Assembly (NCBI GenBank): GCA_002633025.1
Contig: NMRB01000748.1
Location: 87,640-151,639 of the forward strand
Reading direction: 5' to 3'
From: Notospermus geniculatus
Lineage: Eukaryota; Nemertea; Pilidiophora; Heteronemertea; Lineidae
Length of the DNA stretch: 64,000 bases
A program made the position numbers and the translations under genes. The notes under the pieces are model-generated. The model did not search any database. It worked only from the letters and a program-made list of their open reading frames with translations, and was not told where the DNA came from. This document shows positions 1 through 8,629 of this stretch, piece by piece (positions within the stretch are counted from its first letter, which is position 1; each line of letters begins with the position of its first letter).

Positions 1-876
1 TTATGGACTGCGCTGTGGACCAATTAGACTGAGAGACTGACGTTTCAGTTATTGTTGTGTTTGACACTGGAGGACTGCTTATTTCGCTTATGTTGTATTA
101 TGTTGTATTGTTTTACTAAATTCTTTTATATGCTTTTGATTTTGCCCATACTTTTGAGTTGTACCTGGTCTCGCCTGCATGCTCATTCTTAATCTGAGTT
201 TTGTTCCAGGGTTTTGTAATAGTAATTACTTGAACACAGCTCAGTTATTTTAAGTTTATCTTCATTTACATTTTGGGAAGAGTGTTGTGTTTAGTTTTCC
301 CTGTGATTATGTTGATCAAAGAGTGTACATTTTTGTTCATCTTTTGAATGGACCCACTTATTTGTGTTTTTCCGGTCATTAATTTTGTATGCTAGCTGAC
401 CAAGTAACTTACTGATTTTGTTGACTTGGGGTGTGCTAGTGTGAAGTGTGAAACTGTGGTAATTATCATCAGAGTTACATTATTTCCTACGAGTAGTCAA
501 GGTGGTTTTCAGAGTATTTTTAACCTCTTGTGGTGAAAAGTAAACTTGCAGTGGTTAAGCTGGTTTTCTGAGATTTTGAACCGTGTGTTGCCACGTGTAG
601 GAACCGTTTCATAGCAGTTCGCGCTGGTTACTTTAGCTTTGTTTGGATAGGTTATCTTGGAATCGGCTGAAATTTTCTGGTCTCGTTGTCAGATTCTGCA
701 GGTACTAGCGGTGGACGATTCTGCTTAGTGTATTGGCTTTTGAGGTTGACTTAGCATTCCCTGGTAGCGTGAACAGTGTAACTGTCATTCAGTTATTGTT
801 CTTTTGTAGATGTTAGTCTGCTTTTACTAGGATTGCTATAGTTCAGTGTTGACGGTAGAATAGGCCTATTGCGGAA
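1..876 (+). other. Retrotransposon leader, no gene seen
   Basis: This T-rich stretch precedes the gag ATG and has no convincing ORF. It is taken to be the 5' untranslated leader of the Ty3/Gypsy element. I could not identify a primer binding site or any match to the 3' LTR, so the LTR-leader boundary must lie upstream of the window. Confidence 0.6.
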
Positions 877-2256
877 ATGGATCAGGAGCTTGGTGCTGAA
901 GGGGGAGATCAACCTCCCGAGGAGCCAAAACAAACTGCTGTACAGAATATTACGTCGATTCTAAATGACCTCGACCCGAAGGTTCGGGAAGATGTAATCA
1001 AGGCTTTAAAGTTGGGAAGTTCTGATGGGGTAAAGAAAGACGAGGATCCGCCTAAGCCGGTGGTGAGGCCAAAAGTGAAATTGGACCTTGGTAATGAAGA
1101 GCACGCTGATGTGCTCAGGGGCCACCGTGATTCTGTGGGCGGCCGAGGTATCTTGTCACCTCATCTTAGAGTGCCTGAGAAACTTGCTCAAGTGGGCTCT
1201 GTAGGACATAATGGTGTAAAGAATCAGGTTTATAGCAAGGGGCGTGGAGTTGCCAATCAGCTCTTTCACAGCACCCCTCGGGGAGGCTCGAACCCACTGC
1301 CACCTATTGGTGCGGAGCGGAGGCGCTCAAGTCACTCCCTGTTGGACACTGACTCGGGTCAGACTCGATATGTTGTTAGTACTCCTAGACTGCCTAGTTT
1401 TTCGGGGGATAAAAAGTCGGAGGTTTCCTACCGACGATGGCGAGCTGAAACCAAGGGTCTGATGGCTGATATGGGTTTGCCTTTGCCGAGCATTGTTACC
1501 GCTATTAGAAGATCTCTTAAGGGTTTGGCAGCAGAATGCTTAGTCCAGTATGGGGATGACTTGAATCCTTATGATCTCTTGAATGATTTTGATAGACTTT
1601 TTGGGGAGGTTCTTACTTCAGAGCAGGTATTAGCGAAATTCTACGCTGCATCCCAGGAACCGGATGAAACGGTGACAGCCTGGGGATGTAGACTGCGGGA
1701 AATTCTCTCTCGTTGTCCTGATGATTCCTATAAAACAGGTTCACATGCTACAGCCATGTTGCGGCAGAAGTTTTGGTCAGGGTTGAGGTCGGAAAAGATC
1801 AAGGCCGCTACACGTCACCGGTTCGATAACGAGGAAGATTTTGATAAATTGTTAGTTGCTAGTAGGAAAGTGGAGCAGGAAATGGGTATTAGTAGTAAAC
1901 CAAAACCAGTTAGCCAGATAACCCCTCAGTCCACTGCTCACGAAGTAGAAACACTTAGTCAGGTCTTGAAGAAAATAACCGAGTTGGAAACTCAGGTTGC
2001 AAACCTGAACAAGGCGCAAGAGCGGGAAAAGGCTAGGGCCGCAGGTAGGAGGGAACAACATGGGGAGCAGTCTCAATTCCGTCGTAGTGGTAATGATTCT
2101 AGTAAACGTCCTCCCTTTAAGGGCAAATGTAATTATTGCAGGAAAGTGGGACACAAGGCTGCTGATTGCTATAAGTTGCGTAGTAAGAACAAACAGAATG
2201 ATTTAAACTCTCAGAAACCCGCGGGAGGGGGCGACCGCGGGTCGACTCAACAGTAA
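877..2256 (+). CDS. gag: Gag polyprotein of Ty3/Gypsy element
   Basis: This is the structural protein that forms the retrotransposon particle and packages its RNA. It has 459 residues and starts at the first ATG after the leader. The N-terminal 150 residues are acidic or low complexity. A retrotransposon gag-type helical region spans about residues 170-335 (YRRWRAETKGLM through LREILSRCPDD). A coiled-coil-like stretch follows near 355-385, then a basic region. A single CCHC zinc knuckle, CNYCRKVGHKAADC, lies near residue 420. The ORF is uninterrupted, unlike pol. It ends in TAA at 2254-2256, and the protease frame overlaps its 3' end by -1. Length and layout are normal for the family. Confidence 0.92.
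   Translation: MDQELGAEGGDQPPEEPKQTAVQNITSILNDLDPKVREDVIKALKLGSSDGVKKDEDPPKPVVRPKVKLDLGNEEHADVLRGHRDSVGGRGILSPHLRVPEKLAQVGSVGHNGVKNQVYSKGRGVANQLFHSTPRGGSNPLPPIGAERRRSSHSLLDTDSGQTRYVVSTPRLPSFSGDKKSEVSYRRWRAETKGLMADMGLPLPSIVTAIRRSLKGLAAECLVQYGDDLNPYDLLNDFDRLFGEVLTSEQVLAKFYAASQEPDETVTAWGCRLREILSRCPDDSYKTGSHATAMLRQKFWSGLRSEKIKAATRHRFDNEEDFDKLLVASRKVEQEMGISSKPKPVSQITPQSTAHEVETLSQVLKKITELETQVANLNKAQEREKARAAGRREQHGEQSQFRRSGNDSSKRPPFKGKCNYCRKVGHKAADCYKLRSKNKQNDLNSQKPAGGGDRGSTQQ
2202..2241 (+). promoter_or_regulatory. Programmed -1 frameshift signal, gag to pol
   Basis: A canonical slippery heptamer T TTA AAC occupies 2202-2208 in the gag reading frame. Nine bases later a stem of seven G-C pairs (CCCGCGG at 2218-2224 with CCGCGGG at 2235-2241, 10-base loop) can form. 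The -1 frame has its last stop (TGA) at 2199-2201, directly before the heptamer, and is then open through the gag stop into protease. Heptamer, spacer and downstream structure all have standard geometry. The sequence shows the elements; function in translation is inferred. Confidence 0.85.
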
Positions 2257-3071
2257 GGCCCCACAACCCTCTGGTGGGCAGTGCAACAGAAACCACTGTA
2301 GTTATTGATGAAGTAGAAGTTGACTGCCTGATTGATACTGGCTCTGTCGTTTCGACTTTATCTGAACAATTTTACAGGAAACACTTGTCACATATAAAGC
2401 TTCAACCATTGAATGATATTTTAGAAATACAGAGTGCGACAGGAGAAAAACTTCCATATCTTGGGTTTATTGAGGTTTCTTTAACAACAGGTTCAGTGAG
2501 GTTGGACACCTTATTATTGGTAGTGCCCAATACGGCGTATAATACGCTTGTACCTCTCTTGATTGGAACAAATGTCATATCTGAATTGTCTGCTGATAGG
2601 AACTTGGTCGAGGATCCAGTGTGGAGGGATGCACTCCGGTGTTATTCAATATCGGATCATCCACTTGGTAAAGTTCGTACGAGTAAGTCTGTCACTTTAC
2701 ATAGCGGTGCTCAAATTGCACTGAAGGGATTCACTCGTTGTAATGCGGGACGGCCGTTGCAGGTCGTTACGGAGGATGCATCATCCTTGCCGAGAGGCCT
2801 ACTCCTTATTTCGTCTTTGCAAAAACTGCCTTCTGGGGGTAAAACCAAGAAAGTGTCCGTCTTGTTGAAGAACATTTCCAACATTCCAATAGCTATTCCA
2901 GCGAAGACGATAATCTGTAATATTTCGGAGGTCACTTTGGATGTCAGTCCAAGGAGGATATTCCGTCGGCTCTGTTGCCGGAGGCCTGTGATGTCTCAAG
3001 GGTGTCAGATGAGAAAATTACACCTCCAATGTCTGGGGTTCCAGAAATGTTGTCTGACTCTGATTTTCTGA
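2202..3071 (+). CDS. pol: Pol part 1: aspartic protease
   Basis: This is the retroviral-type aspartic protease that matures Gag and Gag-Pol. The active-site triad is in CLIDTGSVVSTLSEQF, coded near 2320-2365, and a second hydrophobic segment, NTLVPLLIGTNVI, follows near 2550. There is no ATG in the right place; expression is expected by -1 frameshifting at 2202-2208. Near 2950-2965 the protein stops resembling pol in this frame, and the sequence leading into RT continues in another frame. A one-base indel there is the simplest explanation. The tail to 3071 is therefore probably out of frame. Confidence 0.82.
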   Translation, partial: FKLSETRGRGRPRVDSTVRPHNPLVGSATETTVVIDEVEVDCLIDTGSVVSTLSEQFYRKHLSHIKLQPLNDILEIQSATGEKLPYLGFIEVSLTTGSVRLDTLLLVVPNTAYNTLVPLLIGTNVISELSADRNLVEDPVWRDALRCYSISDHPLGKVRTSKSVTLHSGAQIALKGFTRCNAGRPLQVVTEDASSLPRGLLLISSLQKLPSGGKTKKVSVLLKNISNIPIAIPAKTIICNISEVTLDVSPRRIFRRLCCRRPVMSQGCQMRKLHLQCLGFQKCCLTLIF

Positions 3072-3589
3072 ATCTTTTTAAGTTTCGCGATGACTTGGAT
3101 CCCAGCCTTTTAGCAGATTTGCAGACTCGTTTGGTTAAATGGAAAAATGTATTTTCTCAAAACGAACTAGATCTTGGGAAAACTTCTATCTTGAAGCATC
3201 AGATAGAACTCTCTGACGAAAAGCCGTTTAGAACACGTCATCGTAGAATACCACCCAATATGTTTGATGATGTTAGGTCCCATCTCAAGCAGATGCTGGA
3301 CGCTGGGGTAATCCGAGAGTCTAAAAGCCCTTACTCGTCACCTGTTGTTCTTGTTAGAAAAAAAGATAACTCACTTCGTTTCTGCATAGATCTAAGAGAA
3401 TTGAACAAGCGGACTATAAGAGATGCTTATAGCCTGCCGAGAGTCGAGGAGACTCTGGACGCCATTGCTGGTTCGAGCTGGTTCTCATGCCTTGATCTGA
3501 AAGCTGGCTATTGGCAGGTAGAGCTCGAGGAAGCTCATAAAGAACGAACTGCTTTCTCGGTAGGTCCGTTGGATCTCAGAATGAATTAG
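2975..3589 (+). CDS. pol: Pol part 2: RT N-terminal portion, first copy, truncated
   Basis: The protease-RT linker is followed by the start of reverse transcriptase. It contains the fingers motif SSPVVLVRKKDNSLRFCIDLRELN and the palm start SWFSCLDLKAGYWQVELEE. The frame stops at 3587-3589 because a 419 bp tandem duplication (not a multiple of three) begins at about 3572. The same residues are coded again just downstream in an open frame. It therefore lacks the YIDD catalytic motif. Confidence 0.85.
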   Translation: MPEACDVSRVSDEKITPPMSGVPEMLSDSDFLNLFKFRDDLDPSLLADLQTRLVKWKNVFSQNELDLGKTSILKHQIELSDEKPFRTRHRRIPPNMFDDVRSHLKQMLDAGVIRESKSPYSSPVVLVRKKDNSLRFCIDLRELNKRTIRDAYSLPRVEETLDAIAGSSWFSCLDLKAGYWQVELEEAHKERTAFSVGPLDLRMN

Positions 3590-3989
3590 ATCTTGGCAAA
3601 ACGTCTATTCTGAAACATCAGATAGACCTCTCTGACGAAAAGCCATTTAGAATACGTCATCGTAGAATACCACCCAATATGTTTGATGATGTTAGGTCCC
3701 ATCTCAAGCAGATGCTGGACGCTGGGGTAATCCGAGAGTCTAAAAGCCCTTATTCGTCACCTGTTGTTCTTGTGAGGAAAAAAGATAATTCGCTCCGTTT
3801 CTGCATAGATCTAAGAGAATTGAACAAACGGACTATAAGGGATGCTTATAGTCTGCCGAGAGTCGAGGAGACTCTGGACGCCATTGCTGGTTCCAGTTGG
3901 TTCTCATGCCTTGACCTGAAAGCTGGCTATTGGCAGGTGGAGCTCGAGGAAGCTCATAAAGAACGTACTGCTTTCTCGGTAGGTCCGTT
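3153..3989 (+). repeat. 419 bp tandem duplication inside RT
   Basis: About 3153-3570 is repeated as about 3572-3989. The two copies diverge unevenly. The first 70 bases hold roughly eight differences, many silent (ATCTTGGGAAAACTTCT against ATCTTGGCAAAACGTCT), while the rest is nearly identical. Such divergence suggests the copies come from two different element lineages joined by recombination, or by the assembler, rather than from a fresh duplication. Confidence 0.88.
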
Positions 3990-5622
3990 AGGGTTCTATG
4001 AATGTAACATGATGCCATTTGGCGCTACTAATGCTCCAAGTACATTCCAGCGCTTGATGGAACTGGCATTACAGGATGTGAACTTGGAAATATGCATGGT
4101 CTACATAGATGACATTATCGTATTTTCCTCGACTGCTGAGGAAAACTTGGACAGGTTGGAGATTGTATTTGATCGTATGCAAAAGGCTAACTTGAAGCTT
4201 AAACCTTCGAAATGTCAGTTTCTCTTGCGCCGTGTGAAGTACTTAGGCTATCTTATATCGGAAAACGGCATTGAAATGGACCCAGACAAAGTTAAGTCGG
4301 TGAAGAATTGGCCTGTCCCTACATCAATTGATGACCTTCGCCGGTATTTAGGTTTTACCTCGTATAATCGACGTTTTGTCAAGGGTTATGCTAAGATAGC
4401 GAAGCCGTTGAATGATCTTTTACACGGCAGTTCCTCGAAAAATCCCAAGGATAGGCCACCTTGGAAGTGGGGTGAAGATGAGCAGAATGCTTTCCTCACG
4501 TTGAATAGATTGCTGTGTGAACCTCCTGTTCTCGGTTTTGCAGACTATTCGCAGCCTTATGAGTTAGAAGTAGATGCTAGTCGTGATGGTCTTGGGGCTA
4601 TTCTATTCCAAAATCAGGATGGAAAGCGGAAACCAATATATTTTGCTAGTAGAGGATTGTCACCATCGGAAAGGAATTACCCACCTCATAAACTTGAATT
4701 TCTAGGGTTGAAGTGGGCTGAGTGCCTGTTCAAAGCACTAATAAACATACCACGAAAGTTTGTGGTGAAAACAGACAACAACCCTCTTACATATGTGTTA
4801 ACGACAGCCAAGTTGGATGCCACAGGGCATCGTTGGCTAGCGGAGTTGTCTGGTTATGATTTCACGATAGAATACTTTGCGGGAAAAGCTAATGTTGCTG
4901 CAGATGCGTTATCGAGACTTCCTAGAGAAACCACTAGTCTTATTTCTGAAGATGTTGTTAGTGCGATTTCAAGTGCAAAGACTTGCAGTAACCTAGTGGC
5001 TGTTGAAACTCTAGGCAATGTTATTGACAAGGTGAAGGATATAGATGTTCTACCTTCATCTATTGACCGGATTGACGTAGAATACCATCAGGAGCAGGAT
5101 AACTGTATTTCAGAGATTCGTAGAGGTGTCATTGACGGGGTACGTCCTGAGTCTTCTCCTGAATTGCGTCCTTGGTTGAGACATTGGCGTTCTTTTACCA
5201 TGAGGGATGGTGTTTTGAGGAAACGTAGTGTTCTGGATGGCGAGGAGGTTGATCGCATTGTCCTTCCTTCCTCATTACATGACTCGGTTCTAAGACAGCT
5301 TCATGATGACATGGGTCATTTGGGTAAAGATCGGGTGCTTGATTTGGTTCGTAGTAGGTTTTTCTGGCCAGGGTTTGTAGATTCAGTTGAAAAGTATGTT
5401 CAGTCGTGTGGGCGCTGCCTCCGTCGAAAGGCTACTACATCAGATAAGGCCTCGTTGGTGAATGTTTCGACTTCACAACCATTGGAATTGGTCTGTATGG
5501 ATTACCTGACTGTTGAACCGTCCAGAGGCTATGAGAACATTTTGGTGATAACAGACCACTTTACGAAATATGCTATGGCCATCGCCACAAAGAATCAGAC
5601 GGCTCGTACAAAGTTCTCTTAG
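3574..5622 (+). CDS. pol: Pol part 3: RT, RNase H, integrase N-terminus
   Basis: This is the largest intact pol block. RT fingers and palm repeat from 3574. The catalytic YIDD is at 4102-4113. The connection region follows, then RNase H (YELEVDASRDGLGAILFQ near 4560-4612, then KTDNNPLTY and ADALSRLP near 4770-4920). The integrase HHCC finger (HDDMGHLGKDR ... CGRCLRRK) is near 5305-5440. The integrase core starts with [11 protein letters not shown] and [15 protein letters not shown]. It ends abruptly at 5622 because a duplicated, decayed integrase block starts at about 5613. The frame has no ATG of its own and would need upstream Gag-Pol translation. Confidence 0.9.
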   Translation, partial: SQNELDLGKTSILKHQIDLSDEKPFRIRHRRIPPNMFDDVRSHLKQMLDAGVIRESKSPYSSPVVLVRKKDNSLRFCIDLRELNKRTIRDAYSLPRVEETLDAIAGSSWFSCLDLKAGYWQVELEEAHKERTAFSVGPLGFYECNMMPFGATNAPSTFQRLMELALQDVNLEICMVYIDDIIVFSSTAEENLDRLEIVFDRMQKANLKLKPSKCQFLLRRVKYLGYLISENGIEMDPDKVKSVKNWPVPTSIDDLRRYLGFTSYNRRFVKGYAKIAKPLNDLLHGSSSKNPKDRPPWKWGEDEQNAFLTLNRLLCEPPVLGFADYSQPYELEVDASRDGLGAILFQNQDGKRKPIYFASRGLSPSERNYPPHKLEFLGLKWAECLFKALINIPRKFVVKTDNNPLTYVLTTAKLDATGHRWLAELSGYDFTIEYFAGKANVAADALSRLPRETTSLISEDVVSAISSAKTCSNLVAVETLGNVIDKVKDIDVLPSSIDRIDVEYHQEQDNCISEIRRGVIDGVRPESSPELRPWLRHWRSFTMRDGVLRKRSVLDGEEVDRIVLPSSLHDSVLRQLHDDMGHLGKDRVLDLVRSRFFWPGFVDSVEKYVQSCGRCLRRKATTSDKASLVNVSTSQPLELVCMDYLTVEPSRGYENILVITDHFTKYAMAIATKNQTARTKFS

Positions 5623-6181
5623 CATGAGGGATGGTGTTTTGATGAAACGTAGTGTCCTGGATGGCGAGGAGGTTGATCGCATTGTCCTTCCTTCCTCATT
5701 ACATAACTCAATTCTAAAACAGCTTCATGATGACATGGGTCATTTGGGTAAAGATAGGGTGCATGATTTGGTTCGTAGCAGGTTTTTCTGGCCAGGGTTT
5801 GTAGATTAAGTTGAGAAGTACGTTCAGTCGTGTGGGCGCTGCCTCCGTCGGAAGGCCACTACGTCAGGTAAGGCGTCGTTGGTGAGTGTTTCGACCTCAC
5901 AACCGCTGGAATTGGTCTGCATGGACTATCTGATTATCTGCTATGAGAACATTTTGGTGATATTGTAAAGCGGTTTGAGATACACTGTAAATCGCTATAT
6001 AAAAATAAATATTATTATTATTATTATTATTAACAGACCACTTTACGAAATATGCTATGGCCATCGCCACAAAGAATCAGACAGCTCGCACAACAGCCAA
6101 AGCTTTGTATGAAAACTTCATCGTACATTATGGGTTTCCTGGTCGGTTACATAGCGACCAGGGTCGCAACTTCGAGTCGTC
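5613..6181 (+). pseudogene. Decayed duplicate of the integrase segment
   Basis: About 5613-6181 realigns to 5189 onward (offset 424). It again codes the region from MRDGVL through the HHCC finger and core. It has a stop (TAA at about 5807-5809), a short deletion near 5935, and a 70 bp insertion at 5963-6032. It ends at the single N at 6182, after which integrase restarts from an earlier point. It reads as a second element copy spliced into the first, by recombination or misassembly. Confidence 0.82.
5963..6032 (+). mobile_element. Short retroposon 3' tail (L2/CR1-like) inserted in integrase
   Basis: About 70 bases interrupt the integrase copy at GGTGATA/ACAGACC. The uninterrupted site is visible in the same window near 5545-5560 and 6318-6330, so the boundaries are exact to a couple of bases. 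The insert reads TAAAGCGGTTTGAGATACAC, then GCTATATAAAAATAAAT, then (ATT)n. This matches the shared 3' end of L2-clade LINEs and their SINEs (AAAGCGCTTTGAG ... GCGCTATATAA plus short repeats). A target duplication longer than TA is not evident. Confidence 0.7.
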
Positions 6182-6182
6182 N

Positions 6183-6536
6183 CGCTGCCTCCGTCGAAAG
6201 GCTACTACATCAGATAAGGCCTCGTTGGTGAATGTTTCGACTTCACAACCATTGGAATTGGTCTGTATGGATTATCTGACTGTTGAACCGTCCAGAGGCT
6301 ATGAAAACATTTTGGTGATAACAGACCACTTTACGAAATATGCTATGGCCATCGCCACAAAGAACCAGACGGCTCGTACAACAGCCAAAGCTTTGTATGA
6401 GAACTTCATCGTACATTACGGGTTTCCTGGTCGGTTACATAGCGACCAGGGCCGCAACTTCGAGTCGTCAGTTATTCGAGAGTTGTGCGCATTGGGGGGC
6501 ATGGAAAAATCGCATACCACACCTTACCATCCTTAG
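6183..6536 (+). CDS. pol: Pol part 4: integrase catalytic core, ends at TAG
   Basis: Integrase resumes after the N with the end of the zinc finger ([11 protein letters not shown]). The first core Asp lies in [10 protein letters not shown] and the second in [11 protein letters not shown]. The frame then hits TAG at 6534-6536, just before the segment that carries the catalytic Glu (NGLCERFNRT). The frame downstream of the stop is the same, so a single substitution breaks it. Confidence 0.87.
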   Translation, partial: RCLRRKATTSDKASLVNVSTSQPLELVCMDYLTVEPSRGYENILVITDHFTKYAMAIATKNQTARTTAKALYENFIVHYGFPGRLHSDQGRNFESSVIRELCALGGMEKSHTTPYHP

Positions 6537-7763
6537 GGCAATGGATTATGTGAGCGGTTCAACCGAACACTTCTGTCCATGTTGGGAACCTTGCCTGAGG
6601 ACAAGAAAGGGAGTTGGTCCAATTACCTGTCTTCCCTGACCCACGCATACAACTGTACAAAGCATGACTCTACAGGGTTTAGCCCTTACTTACTTATGTT
6701 CGGACGTGAACCGAAATTACCAGTTGATGTCTCGTTTGGGCTGGATGACGCCCGGAAGGTTGAGTCTTATAGCTCGTACATTAAATCACTGAGGGAAAGA
6801 CTTGATTATGCTTTCGAGAGTGCAATGAGGAATCAGTCCGTTTCCTCGGGTGCCAACAAGCGTCGATATGACATGAAAGCCAGAGCAGCTATACTCCAAC
6901 CGGGTGATCGGGTTCTGGTGAGAAATGTTCACTTGAGAGGAAAACAGAAACTGGCAGATAAATGGTCTACTGATATCTATACTGTTAAGGATCAACCAAA
7001 TCCTGATATTCCAGTTTTTTCAGTTGAACCAGAGGGGGGAGGAACGACTCGTGTTCTCCATAGAAATTTGCTGATGCCGGTTGGTGAAATTAGAGACAGT
7101 CCACTGCCAAAGCCCGTTCCAAAGCCGCGCCAATCGAGGATAAAAACCATCCCAGAGAAAGAGGACAAGGATAATGATGATGATGATGATGGATCCGTTG
7201 ATTCGTTCATAGAGGTTGTTGCACCATGGGGTGAACAGAGTCCCGAGATGACAGTGAGAGCTGAACCGACAGATGCCCGAAATGATGTCACAGTCCCGGA
7301 AGTGTCAACAATACCTGCCCAGGAGCCGGGTCAATTGGGTGATACCCCTGGAACAGCGACGAGTGAAGGGCCGGTTACCACGACGAATTGGCCATCAGTG
7401 TCAACTGTGGCGACAGGTGACCTTGGCGGCGTCGTGGGTGCGAGCAATGCTACCGAGCCAACTCCGAATGGAAGTTCGAGTCATGTCTCGGAGGAAACGA
7501 CAGTCTCTGACTCATCAGTTGGGTCCAGTATGGCATCGGAGGAAAGTGTGGTTGCAGTTCCTGTAAGACCAGTTAGGGCAAGGAAACCTCCTGCTCATCT
7601 CCGAGATTATGTTCTCTATTCTCAACAGCATGTTTCAGTTGTTAAACCGCCTAGGGAACCGTGGCGTGAAAAAGCTGAATATTTCATGTCCCTGGCGGAT
7701 AAGCCTGAAATCGCGAGCAATTCTGAACTGTTGGAAAAGCTATTTTTATTACTGAAAGATTAA
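6537..7763 (+). CDS. pol: Pol part 5: integrase C-terminus and tail
   Basis: In the same frame as the core, this part begins with the catalytic Glu segment and continues through YNCTKHDSTGFSPYLLMFGR, typical of Ty3 integrases. A GPY/F-like C-terminal module follows (LQPGDRVLVRNVHLRG ... VFSVEPEGG), about 6895-7080. Next comes a low-complexity acidic linker (DKDNDDDDDGS) and a terminal KPPAHLRDYVLY motif, frequent at the end of metazoan Ty3 pol. The likely internal ATG at 6579 is not a true start. Confidence 0.85.
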   Translation, partial: GNGLCERFNRTLLSMLGTLPEDKKGSWSNYLSSLTHAYNCTKHDSTGFSPYLLMFGREPKLPVDVSFGLDDARKVESYSSYIKSLRERLDYAFESAMRNQSVSSGANKRRYDMKARAAILQPGDRVLVRNVHLRGKQKLADKWSTDIYTVKDQPNPDIPVFSVEPEGGGTTRVLHRNLLMPVGEIRDSPLPKPVPKPRQSRIKTIPEKEDKDNDDDDDGSVDSFIEVVAPWGEQSPEMTVRAEPTDARNDVTVPEVSTIPAQEPGQLGDTPGTATSEGPVTTTNWPSVSTVATGDLGGVVGASNATEPTPNGSSSHVSEETTVSDSSVGSSMASEESVVAVPVRPVRARKPPAHLRDYVLYSQQHVSVVKPPREPWREKAEYFMSLADKPEIASNSELLEKLFLLLKD

Positions 7764-8117
7764 ATGCGTCAGATATTTTAATTAGTTGAGTGTCTAGTCA
7801 AGTCGCGAAGTAGCGTTATAGCCAGAAGTAAATGTTTTTAGAGTTAGTCGTCTGTACTTCACTGTCCAATACGTACTATTACTAGGTTAAGTTGGGATAT
7901 GTAGTTCAGGCAAGTTGAGGTTGAACTGCGCTATTGAATCCTGTTCGAGTCGGGTGTTTAATCTGTCTCGGTATTGGTCAACGCTTCTCATTTTGCACTT
8001 CTCGCTCTCTTCATATCTTACAGTTGTGTCGAGGTTCACTTTCTCGTTGTTGGCTCGTCCTGTTCGTCTCGTGAAATTGTGAGTGGTTAAGCGAAATGTC
8101 AGGAGTCATTTCTTCGT
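7764..8117 (+). other. Retrotransposon 3' untranslated stretch
   Basis: This lies between the pol stop and the polypurine tract. I see no ORF or repeat in it. It ends at the purine run that primes plus-strand synthesis. Confidence 0.6.
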
Positions 8118-8129
8118 GAGGAGGGAATG
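8118..8129 (+). promoter_or_regulatory. Polypurine tract
   Basis: GAGGAGGGAATG lies immediately upstream of the LTR start TGTAGCCCC. Position and composition fit the plus-strand primer of LTR retrotransposons. Confidence 0.8.
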
Positions 8130-8629
8130 TGTAGCCCCAATCAGAGCGGTCAAGCTTGGTCATGTCCATGGGATTATGGTTTGGGGATTAAAACATAATA
8201 GTCATGTGTTTGAATGAGCCATTGTGTTATAAGTGTTTTAGGCAGGAGAGATTTAGTTCAGGAGACCAGATCTGGGCAGCAAATGAGAAGGTTGTGTATA
8301 TGTTGGCTGTGACTGTTGAATAAATGGTTAGTAGTGCTGATATCTTCGTTATGTAGCCCCAATCAGAGCGGTCAAGCTTGGTCGTGTCCATGGGATTATG
8401 GTTAGGGGATTAAAACATAATAGTCATGTGTTTGAATGAGCCATTGTATTATAAGTGTTTTAGGCAGGAGAGATTTAGTTCAGGCAGACCAGATCTGGGC
8501 AGCAAATGAGAAGGTTGTGTATATGTTGGCTGTGACTGTTGAGTGAATAAATCGTTAGTAGTGCATGCTGATATCTTCGTTCCGTTTTAATGGCAGCCCC
8601 TCTCGAGCGACTGGCAACACACGGTTACA
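8130..8629 (+). repeat. 3' LTR with a 222 bp internal tandem duplication
   Basis: The first TGTAGCCCC starts at 8130 and a second at 8352. The first 222 bases are repeated almost identically before the terminal GGTTACA at 8629. Each copy has an AATAAA (8319-8324 and 8546-8551). Either the whole 500 bp is the LTR with an internal duplication, or the true LTR is 278 bp (8352-8629) preceded by a partial copy. The polypurine tract adjoins the first copy, which favours the former. Confidence 0.82.

Larger units (their letters stand above)
1..8629 (+). mobile_element. Ty3/Gypsy LTR retrotransposon, 5' LTR outside the window
   Basis: The order seen is long leader, gag with a CCHC zinc knuckle, aspartic protease (DTGS), reverse transcriptase (YIDD), RNase H, integrase (HHCC finger, catalytic core, C-terminal module), polypurine tract and 3' LTR. 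Protease-RT-RNaseH-integrase order is diagnostic of Ty3/Gypsy. The 3' LTR begins TGTAGCCCC and ends GGTTACA, giving TG...CA ends. No copy of that LTR is present at 1-876, so the 5' end is outside. This copy cannot be autonomous as assembled: pol has a frame change near 2957, a 419 bp tandem duplication in RT, duplicated and decayed integrase segments, and an in-frame TAG at 6534-6536. Some of the duplication may be misassembly, because a single N at 6182 sits exactly at a repeat junction. Confidence 0.93.
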
